Part shown: in pieces, positions 57,812 through 64,000 of the stretch
Layout of the letters: every line of letters starts with the position of its first letter
Position numbering within the stretch: position 1 is the stretch's first letter
From: Streptomyces cellostaticus
GTDB lineage: Bacteria > Actinomycetota > Actinomycetes > Streptomycetales > Streptomycetaceae
Assembly: GCF_023630175.1 (NCBI RefSeq)
Contig: NZ_JALLIN010000029.1
Coordinates: 1-64,000 of the forward strand
Direction of reading: 5' to 3'
Length of the DNA stretch: 64,000 nt
The notes under the pieces: model-generated
Database searches by the model: none
What the model was told of the DNA's origin: nothing
Seen by the model: the letters and a program-made list of their open reading frames with translations, nothing else
Made by a program: the position numbers and the translations under genes

Positions 57812-59398
57812 GTGGTGATACGCATTGCAATCGTCGTACTGACTCTCGTCGCAGGCGTGCCGGCGTCCTTGGCGGCGGTCCTGATCTCCCCCTGGTGGTC
57901 GCTCGCCGCCGTGCCCCTGGTTCTGCTGGGCCTGCTGGGCGTGGCGGACCTGGTGCAGCGCCGGCATTCGGTGCTGCGCAACTATCCGGTCCTCGGCCAC
58001 GCCCGCTTCCTCCTGGAACGCATCCGCCCCGAGCTGCAGCAGTACTTCATCGAGCGGAACTTCGACGGGCGACCGTTCGACCGGGACGTCCGCAGCATCG
58101 TCTACGCGCGCGCCAAGGGCGCGGACGCCGAGGAGCCGTTCGGCACCGAGAGGGACGTCTACCGGTCCGGCTACGAGTTCCTGGTGCCGTCGATGGCGCC
58201 GCGCCCGGTGCCCAGGACCCCGCCGCGTGTACGGGTCGGCGGTCCGGACTGCGCGCGGCCGTACGACATGGCACTGCTGAACGTGTCGGCGATGAGCTTC
58301 GGCTCGCTGTCCGCCAACGCCGTCCTGGCTCTGAACGGCGGCGCCGCGGCGGGGGGATTCGCCCACGACACCGGCGAGGGCGGGCTGTCCGACCACCACC
58401 TGCGTCCGGGGGGCGACCTCGTGTGGGAGATCGGCACCGGGTACTTCGGCTGCCGGACCCGGGACGGCGACTTCGACGCGGCCGAGTTCGCCGACAAGGC
58501 CGCGCACGACCACGTCAAGTGCGTGTCCCTGAAACTGTCGCAGGGCGCCAAGCCCGGCATCGGCGGTGTGCTCCCCGGGGCCAAGGTGAACGCCGAGATC
58601 GCCCGGGTCCGGGACGTGCCCGAGGGGCGAACGGTCGTGTCCCCGCCCGGCCACCGGGTGTTCTCCACCCCTCGTGAACTCGTGCGCTTCATCGCCCGCA
58701 TGCGCGAGCTGTCCGGCGGCAAACCCGCCGGGTTCAAGCTGTGCGTGGGGTCGCGCCGGCAGTTCCTGGCCGTGTGCAAGGCCATGCTGGAGGAGGGCAC
58801 GACGCCCGACTTCATCGTGGTGGACGGCGCCGAGGGCGGGACCGGGGCGGCACCGCTGGAGTTCGCCGACCACGTGGGCACCCCGCTCACCGAGGGCCTG
58901 CTCACGGTGCACAACGCGCTCGTGGGAGCGGGACTGCGCGACCGGATCAGGATCGGCGCCAGTGGCAAGATCGCCACCGGGACCGACCTCGTCAAACGCA
59001 TGGTGCAGGGCGCCGACTACGGCAACGCCGCGCGCGCCATGATGTTCGCCGTCGGCTGCATACAGGCGCAGCGGTGCCACACCAACACCTGCCCCACCGG
59101 CGTCGCGACCCAGGACCCCCGCCGCGCCCGCGCCCTCGACGTCCGTGACAAGGCGCCGCGCGTCCAGCGCTTCCAGGAGGCGACCGTGGCGAGCGCGCTG
59201 CAGATCATGGCGTCCATGGGCGTCACCGACCCCGCGGAGCTGCGCCCGCACATGCTCCGCCGACGCGTCGACCCCCTCACCCAACGCTCCTACGACGAAC
59301 TGTACGAGTGGCTCGAGCCAGGGCGGTTGCTCGCCGAGCCGCCGGCATCCTGGGCGGCCGACTGGAAGGCCGCCGACCCCGATCGTTTCACCGTGTGA
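57812..59398 (+). CDS. FMN-binding glutamate synthase family protein
   Basis: Protein of 528 aa. Two N-terminal membrane helices (IAIVVLTLVAGVPASLAAVL, SLAAVPLVLLGLLGVADLV) precede a GltS-type domain: MSFGSLSANAVLALNGGA, HDTGEGGLSDHHL, KLSQGAKPGIGG, VVDGAEGGTGAAPLEFADHV and IGASGKIATGTDLVKRMVQG. The Cys motif QAQRCHTNTCPTGVATQDP matches the 3Fe-4S site. No glutaminase domain, so it cannot make glutamate from glutamine by itself; the membrane anchor suggests another flavin reaction. GTG at 57812 or 57815. Coupled to a PoxB-like gene 15 bp downstream. Confidence 0.9.
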   Translation: MVIRIAIVVLTLVAGVPASLAAVLISPWWSLAAVPLVLLGLLGVADLVQRRHSVLRNYPVLGHARFLLERIRPELQQYFIERNFDGRPFDRDVRSIVYARAKGADAEEPFGTERDVYRSGYEFLVPSMAPRPVPRTPPRVRVGGPDCARPYDMALLNVSAMSFGSLSANAVLALNGGAAAGGFAHDTGEGGLSDHHLRPGGDLVWEIGTGYFGCRTRDGDFDAAEFADKAAHDHVKCVSLKLSQGAKPGIGGVLPGAKVNAEIARVRDVPEGRTVVSPPGHRVFSTPRELVRFIARMRELSGGKPAGFKLCVGSRRQFLAVCKAMLEEGTTPDFIVVDGAEGGTGAAPLEFADHVGTPLTEGLLTVHNALVGAGLRDRIRIGASGKIATGTDLVKRMVQGADYGNAARAMMFAVGCIQAQRCHTNTCPTGVATQDPRRARALDVRDKAPRVQRFQEATVASALQIMASMGVTDPAELRPHMLRRRVDPLTQRSYDELYEWLEPGRLLAEPPASWAADWKAADPDRFTV

Positions 59399-59413
59399 CC
59401 TGGAGGACTCACC

Positions 59414-61177
59414 GTGCCCCGTACCGTTGCCCAAGTCATCGTGGACGCGCTGAGCGAACTCGGCGTGCGCCAGGTGTTCGGCGTCGTGGGAGACGCCCTC
59501 AACCCCGTGACGGACGCCATCCGCACCACCGACGGCCTGGAGTGGGTGGGCTGCCGGCACGAGGAGGCGGCAGCCTTCGCCGCGAGCGCCCAGTCGCAGC
59601 TCACCGACACCCTCGGCGTGTGCATGGGCACCGTCGGACCCGGCTCCGTCCACCTCCTCAACGGGCTCTACGACGCGGCCAAGAGCCACGCGCCGGTGCT
59701 GGCCATCGCCGGCCAGGTGCCGCTCGCCGAACTCGGCAGCGACTACTTCCAGGAGGTCGACAACGACGCCCTCTTCAACGACGTGGCCGTCTTCCGCGGG
59801 ACCGTCACCTCGCCCGACCAGCTACCGCAGATGCTGGAGACCGCGGTGCGCCACGCACGGGGCCGCAAGGGCGTCGCCGTCCTCACCGTGCCCGGTGACC
59901 TCGGCGAGCGCGAACTGACCGCCGACCGGCCGGCCCGGTTCTCGCTGAATGCCCCGGTGACCCGGCCGGACGAGGCCGCCGTCCGGCGTGCCGCGGAACT
60001 CCTCGACCGCTCCGAGCGCGTCACCCTCCTCGTCGGCGCGGGGGCCCGGGCCGCCCGCCAGGACGTGCTCACCCTCGCCGACCGGCTGGCCGCGCCCATG
60101 GTGCTCACCCTGAAGGCCAAGGCCGGCTTCGAGGGCGACGGCAATCCGTTCCAGGTGGGCCAGACGGGCCTGATCGGCAACCCGGCGGCGGCGGCCGCCC
60201 TCCAGGACGCGGACACCCTCCTGCTGCTCGGCACGGACTTCCCGTACCGGGACTGGTATCCCGAGGGCCGGACCGTGATCCAGGTGGACACCGAAGCGAC
60301 CCACATCGGACGCCGCGTACCGGTCGACGTCGGGCTGGTGGGGGACACCGGCGCCACCGTGCGCGACCTCCTGGGGCACCTGACCGTCGCGCCCGCCGGG
60401 GCGGACGGGGCACGCGACCGCTCGCACCTGGAGAAGGCGCGTGAACGCTTCGGCCAGTGGCGCACCGGTCAGGCTCGGCTCGCCGACCCCGACCACGACA
60501 AGGGGGTCGTGGGCCGCATCCGCTCCGCCCTGGACAACCGTGCGCACGACATCCGCCCGGAGGCCCTGGCGGCGGCCGTCGACCGGGCGGCGGCCGACGA
60601 CGCCGTCTTCACGTCCGACACGGGCATGGCCACGGTGTGGCTCTCGCGCTTCGTCGAGATGCGCGGCGAGCGACGCCTCATCGGCTCGTACAACCTGGGC
60701 TCGATGGCCAACGCCATGCCCCAGGCCCTGGGCGCCCAGTTCCTGGACCGTGACCGGCAGGTCGTCGCCTTCTGCGGTGACGGTGGGCTGAGCATGCTCC
60801 TCGGCGACCTCATGACGCTGAAGACGTACCGGCTCCCCGTCAAACTCGTCGTCTTCGACAACCGCCGGCTGGGCATGGTGAAACTGGAGCAGGAGCAGGC
60901 CGGTCTGCCCGAGTTCGGCACGGTGCTCGACAACCCCGACTTCGCCGCCGTCGCCGAGGCCATGGGCATCCCCGGAATCCGGGTGACGGATCCCGCCGAC
61001 GTGGAGAGCGCCGTGCGACGCGCCTTCCGCACTCCGGGCCCGGTACTGCTGGACGTCCTCACCAACCCCGACGAGATCGCCGTTCCGGCCAAGCCGACCG
61101 TCGAGCAGGGCTGGGGGTTCGCGCTGGCCAAGGTGAAGGAGGTCGTGCGCAGCCACGGGGAGCCGGGCGGAGACTGA
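59414..61177 (+). CDS. Thiamine-diphosphate-dependent oxidase, PoxB-like (pyruvate dehydrogenase (quinone) type)
   Basis: Protein of 587 aa. N-terminal PYR domain with the catalytic Glu in GCRHEEAAAFAASAQSQLTD, central domain VTLLVGAGARAARQDVLTL, and PP domain with the TPP/Mg motif VVAFCGDGGLSMLLGDLMTL then VKLVVFDNRRLGMVKLEQEQ. The pattern is that of PoxB/acetolactate-type enzymes; the missing C-terminal membrane helix makes quinone coupling uncertain. It lies 15 bp after the FMN protein gene in one operon. Confidence 0.92.
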   Translation: MPRTVAQVIVDALSELGVRQVFGVVGDALNPVTDAIRTTDGLEWVGCRHEEAAAFAASAQSQLTDTLGVCMGTVGPGSVHLLNGLYDAAKSHAPVLAIAGQVPLAELGSDYFQEVDNDALFNDVAVFRGTVTSPDQLPQMLETAVRHARGRKGVAVLTVPGDLGERELTADRPARFSLNAPVTRPDEAAVRRAAELLDRSERVTLLVGAGARAARQDVLTLADRLAAPMVLTLKAKAGFEGDGNPFQVGQTGLIGNPAAAAALQDADTLLLLGTDFPYRDWYPEGRTVIQVDTEATHIGRRVPVDVGLVGDTGATVRDLLGHLTVAPAGADGARDRSHLEKARERFGQWRTGQARLADPDHDKGVVGRIRSALDNRAHDIRPEALAAAVDRAAADDAVFTSDTGMATVWLSRFVEMRGERRLIGSYNLGSMANAMPQALGAQFLDRDRQVVAFCGDGGLSMLLGDLMTLKTYRLPVKLVVFDNRRLGMVKLEQEQAGLPEFGTVLDNPDFAAVAEAMGIPGIRVTDPADVESAVRRAFRTPGPVLLDVLTNPDEIAVPAKPTVEQGWGFALAKVKEVVRSHGEPGGD

Positions 61178-61337
61178 CGGCTGAACCCGGACGACCCCGT
61201 TCCTCGGCGGGCCGACACGACTCGCCGGGGGCCGGCCGCCGCTGCCACTCGGCCGCCGGCACGCCCCGGGCGACCGCGCGGCAGCGCCGGCCGCACGGCC
61301 CCCCGCGACGCACCGTGGGCTCGGACGTCGTTGACGA

Positions 61338-61358
61338 CCCCGGTCCCCAGGACCGGGG
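61338..61358. terminator. Hairpin between PoxB-like and paaE genes
   Basis: CCCCGGTCC at 61338-61346 pairs with GGACCGGGG at 61350-61358 around a CCA loop, 11 bp from the paaE stop and between convergent genes. Confidence 0.72.
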
Positions 61359-61369
61359 CGCGCGGTCCC

Positions 61370-62488
61370 TCAGCTGTCGTAGTCGACGGTCAGGGTGTCC
61401 GAGACCGGGAAGGTCTGGCAGGTCAGCACGTATCCCGCCTCCACCTCGGCCGGCTCCAGCGCGTAGTTGCGGCGCATGTCCGCCTCGCCCTCGGTGATGT
61501 GGGCGCGGCACGTGCCGCAGACACCGCCCTTGCAGGCGAAGGGCAGGTCGGGCCGCACCCTGGCCGCGGCGTCGAGAAGGGTGGTCTCGCGGGAGAGCGG
61601 CGAGGTGGTGGAGCGGCCGTCCAGGACGACGGTGACCTGGCTGACCGGCCCGTCGGCGCGGGGTTCCTCATGACGGGCCGGCGCCACCGGTTCGTCCCCG
61701 GCGAAGAAGAGCTCCTGGTGGATCCGTTCGTCCGGCACGCCGAGCCCGGCCAGCACCCGCTGGGCGTCGAGCACCATCCCGTGCGGGCCGCACAGCCACC
61801 AGTGGTCGGCCTCGGAGACGTCGACCAGACCGTCGACGAGAGCGGCCAGCCGGTCGGCGTCCAAGCGGCCGCTCAGCAGTTCCGCCTCGCGAGGCTCGCG
61901 GGACAGCACGTGCGCCAACTGGAACCGGGCCGGGTAGAGGTCCTTGAGGTCGGCCAGTTCGTCGGCGAACATCACCGAGTCGGTGCGGCGGTTGCCGTAG
62001 AACAGGGTGACCCGGGACGCCTCGTCGGCCGCGAGGACCGATTCCGCGATGGAGACCATGGGCGTGATGCCCGAGCCGGCCGCGATGAGCACGTGGTGCC
62101 CGGGTGCCGCCAGGTCGGGGGTGAAGGCGCCCACCGGGCCCATCACCTCGACGGCGTCGCCCGGTTCGACCTCCTTGACCAGCCACGAGGAGAACAGGCC
62201 GCCGGGGACCATCCGCACGCCGATCCGGGGCCGGGAACCCACCGGGGAGCAGATCGAGTAGGAGCGCCGCTCGTCGCGCCCGTCCACCTCACGGCGGAGG
62301 GTCAGCGACTGGCCGGGCCGGAAGGCGAACTCCTGGGCCAGCTCGTCGGGGATGTCGAAGCTCACGGCGACCGCGTCCTCGCACAGCCGCTCGATCGCCG
62401 CGACCCGCACGGTGTGGAACGCCGGGCGGCGACGGGTGCGCCGCACCGGGGCGGGGGCCGCGTCGGCGGGGGCCAACAGGTCCTCCAT
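61370..62488 (-). CDS. paaE: 1,2-phenylacetyl-CoA epoxidase reductase subunit PaaE
   Basis: Protein of 372 aa. FAD domain with the RRSYSICSPVG motif, NADPH site VLIAAGSGITPMVSIAES, and a C-terminal plant-type 2Fe-2S domain (CKGGVCGTCRAHITEGEADM and LTCQTFPV). Transfers electrons from NADPH to the PaaA catalytic subunit for epoxidation of phenylacetyl-CoA. Its start overlaps the paaD stop (TGATG). Last gene of the operon. Confidence 0.95.
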   Translation of the reverse strand: MEDLLAPADAAPAPVRRTRRRPAFHTVRVAAIERLCEDAVAVSFDIPDELAQEFAFRPGQSLTLRREVDGRDERRSYSICSPVGSRPRIGVRMVPGGLFSSWLVKEVEPGDAVEVMGPVGAFTPDLAAPGHHVLIAAGSGITPMVSIAESVLAADEASRVTLFYGNRRTDSVMFADELADLKDLYPARFQLAHVLSREPREAELLSGRLDADRLAALVDGLVDVSEADHWWLCGPHGMVLDAQRVLAGLGVPDERIHQELFFAGDEPVAPARHEEPRADGPVSQVTVVLDGRSTTSPLSRETTLLDAAARVRPDLPFACKGGVCGTCRAHITEGEADMRRNYALEPAEVEAGYVLTCQTFPVSDTLTVDYDS

Positions 62489-63003
62489 CAGATCTCCTTG
62501 ACGTGCTCGAACGGTTCGCGGCAGGCGCGGCAGCGCCACAGCGCCTTGCAGGAGGTGGCGCCGAAACGGGAGGTCTCCTCCGTGTCCGTGCTGCCGCACC
62601 GCGGGCAGCACACCGCTTCGCGGCGGGGCGACAGCACCAGCGGTACCGGACCCGGCGCCGGGCGCGGTGCCGGTCCGGGCGGGGCGATCCCGTGTTCGGC
62701 GAGCTTGCGGCGCCCCTCGGAGGTGATCCAGTCGGTGGTCCACGGTGGATCGAGGACCGTGCGCACCTCCACGCGCTCGTATCCGGCTCCGGTCAGCCGT
62801 GCGAACACCTCGGCTCGCATCTCCGACATGGCGGGGCAGCCGGAGTAGGTGGGCGTGAGGTCGGCGACGACCGTGCCCTCCGGTGTCATCCGCACCTCGC
62901 GCAGCACACCGAGGTCGGCGAGGGTGAGCATGGGCAACTCGGGGTCGGGCACCTGCTCGGCGATGCGCCGGGCGCGCCGGACGTCGGCGAGGGCGGTCAC
63001 CAT
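62488..63003 (-). CDS. paaD: 1,2-phenylacetyl-CoA epoxidase assembly subunit PaaD
   Basis: Protein of 171 aa. MIP18/DUF59 domain (VPDPELPMLTLADLGVLREV, TPTYSGCPAMSEMRAEVF) and a C-terminal zinc-ribbon (CCPRCGSTDTEETSRFG and LWRCRACREPFEHVKEI). Helps mature the iron centre of the epoxidase. Its start overlaps the paaC stop, and its stop overlaps paaE by one base. Confidence 0.95.
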   Translation of the reverse strand: MVTALADVRRARRIAEQVPDPELPMLTLADLGVLREVRMTPEGTVVADLTPTYSGCPAMSEMRAEVFARLTGAGYERVEVRTVLDPPWTTDWITSEGRRKLAEHGIAPPGPAPRPAPGPVPLVLSPRREAVCCPRCGSTDTEETSRFGATSCKALWRCRACREPFEHVKEI

Positions 63004-63830
63004 GTCGCCTCCGGGTGGGCGCGGGCGACGCTCTGCAGGTCCGCCAGCAGTACCGCGAGGTGCTCGGTGTGCTCGCCCTCGCGCCCGGAGCCCGCTGCCG
63101 CCTCCGGCACGGCCGGCAGGGACAGGGTGGCGGCCTCGCCGACCTGGCGCAGCACGGCGAGCACCGCCTCCGCGGCGTCGTACGCCGCGAACAACTCGCC
63201 CACGTACGGCATCACCCGGTCGAGGCCGGCCTGCATGCGCCGGTGGGACTCCGCGGTCCCGTCACCGAGCCGGACGACCCACTCGGCCGCGTACTGCCGG
63301 TGGTAGGTCAGTTCCTTCACGCCCTTGGCGGCGACGGCGGCGAGCACCGGGTCGCGGGAGGCGGCCAGCCGCTCGAAGTGGGCCAGGCGCCAGGCGGAGA
63401 GGACCAGCAGCCGTGCCATGGAGAACGCGAAGTCGCCGTTGGGCAGTTCGGCCAGGCGCACACTGCGGAAGTCGTCCGCGTCGCGGAAGTAGGCATAGGC
63501 GTCCTCGCCGCGCCCGGTGCCGTCGACCTGGCCGCACCGGGCGTACAGCAGACGGGCCTGGCCGAGGAGGTCGAGACCGATGTTGGCGAGGGCGACCTCC
63601 TCCTCCAGTTCCGGGGCGCGCGTGGTCCACTCGGCCAGCCGCTGCGCGGTGACGAGTGCGTCGTCACCGAGGGCGAGGCAGCACGCGGCCAGGTCGGCCG
63701 GGTCGACGTCCTCGGGGACGGCCGTGCTCACGCCGTACAGGGGGTCCTCGAAGCCGGTGCCGAAGGCCCAGCGGGCGTCGCCGTCCTCGTGTCCCTCGGC
63801 CAGGGACAGGTAGACGTGATCATCGCTCAT
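62997..63830 (-). CDS. paaC: 1,2-phenylacetyl-CoA epoxidase subunit PaaC
   Basis: Protein of 277 aa. Ferritin-like helical protein of the PaaAC pair: DDALVTAQRLAEWTTRAPEL, EEEVALANIGLDLLGQARLL, RDADDFRSVRLAELPNGDFA and KELTYHRQYAAEWVVRLGDG. It is the structural partner of catalytic PaaA. A 9-bp gap follows paaB and it overlaps paaD by 7 bp. Confidence 0.95.
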   Translation of the reverse strand: MSDDHVYLSLAEGHEDGDARWAFGTGFEDPLYGVSTAVPEDVDPADLAACCLALGDDALVTAQRLAEWTTRAPELEEEVALANIGLDLLGQARLLYARCGQVDGTGRGEDAYAYFRDADDFRSVRLAELPNGDFAFSMARLLVLSAWRLAHFERLAASRDPVLAAVAAKGVKELTYHRQYAAEWVVRLGDGTAESHRRMQAGLDRVMPYVGELFAAYDAAEAVLAVLRQVGEAATLSLPAVPEAAAGSGREGEHTEHLAVLLADLQSVARAHPEATW

Positions 63831-63839
63831 GACCTGCTC

Positions 63840-64000
63840 CTAGATGTGCGGGACGTCGTCGGGGATGTCGTAGAAGGTGGGGTGCCGGTAGACCTTGTCG
63901 GCGCTCGGGTCGAAGAACGGGTCCTTCTCGTCGCGGGTGGACGCCGCGATGTGCTCCGAGCGCACCACCCAGATGCTCACGCCCTCGTTGCGCCGCGTGT
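63840..64000 (-). CDS. paaB: 1,2-phenylacetyl-CoA epoxidase subunit PaaB, 5' end beyond window
   Basis: The last 53 codons of the frame are present: TRRNEGVSIWVVRSEHIAAS, KDPFFDPSADKVYRHPTFYD and IPDDVPHI before TAG. This is the highly conserved end of PaaB, a small bridging subunit of the epoxidase complex. The start, and paaA upstream of it, lie to the right of the window. Confidence 0.93.
   Translation of the reverse strand, partial: TRRNEGVSIWVVRSEHIAASTRDEKDPFFDPSADKVYRHPTFYDIPDDVPHI

Overview
The window reads as chromosomal DNA of a Streptomyces or very close actinomycete. It is extremely G+C rich, with strong third-position G/C bias, GTG and TTG starts and long perfect GC hairpins after genes. 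The protein families are typical of the genus: GAF-ANTAR regulator, RsbW-like ATPase, SigB-type sigma factor, Ku, MAB_1171c-type membrane proteins, lone roadblock protein, mycothiol-type MDMPI protein and phenylacetyl-CoA epoxidase. No phage, IS element, plasmid origin, CRISPR array or rRNA was seen. Both edges cut genes: an LCP-family gene on the left and paaB on the right.

Layout. 1-9.6 kb: cell-wall LCP enzyme, stress-signalling proteins, a secreted CAP-domain protein, an MFS exporter divergent from its likely ArsR repressor, a GAPDH and a GlxA-type regulator. 9.6-21.9 kb: secreted subtilase, secreted lamin-tail protein with a tandem-repeat tail, formaldehyde dehydrogenase, membrane-anchored Mrr-type nuclease, FUSC-type transporter, a mycobacterial-type dihydrolipoamide dehydrogenase without E1/E2, and a lone cytochrome oxidase subunit I with a coupled small membrane protein. 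22.0-26.9 kb: a tightly packed minus-strand operon (ImmA/IrrE-like metalloprotease, two MAB_1171c-like membrane proteins, FAD monooxygenase, GNAT), the best candidate protein system here. 27-34.4 kb: PAP2 lipid enzyme, carotenoid-type FAD oxidoreductase, FeS photolyase and a SigB-type sigma factor. 34.4-40.5 kb: two paralogous tRNA-Ser-like genes with abnormal anticodon arms and matching upstream direct repeats, mixed with cytidine deaminase, hydrolase, a second GlxA-type regulator with a divergent quinone oxidoreductase, and a DinB protein. 40.9-50 kb: secreted transglycosylase, L,D-transpeptidase, vWA protein, GlsB-type stress protein, Ku, and a decayed MmyB-regulator/SDR pair. 50.7-64 kb: AraC-GyrI regulator, MerR-methyltransferase fusion, ArsR, roadblock protein, SDR, hemerythrin, a glutamate-synthase-like FMN protein coupled to a PoxB-like enzyme, and the 3' part of the paa operon (paaB-C-D-E).

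Main points of interest. (1) The tRNA-like pair at 34.4 and 39.4 kb has perfect acceptor, D, T and long variable arms, but the anticodon arm is an imperfect helix with a 4-5-nt loop; both genes carry three GTCAG boxes at 11-bp spacing, 58 bp upstream. (2) The ImmA-like/MAB_1171c operon. (3) Long inverted-repeat elements of 162 and 165 bp begin at the stop codons of two unrelated genes. (4) A regulator and its usual divergent SDR partner have both lost their middles. (5) A MerR regulator is fused to a SAM methyltransferase domain.
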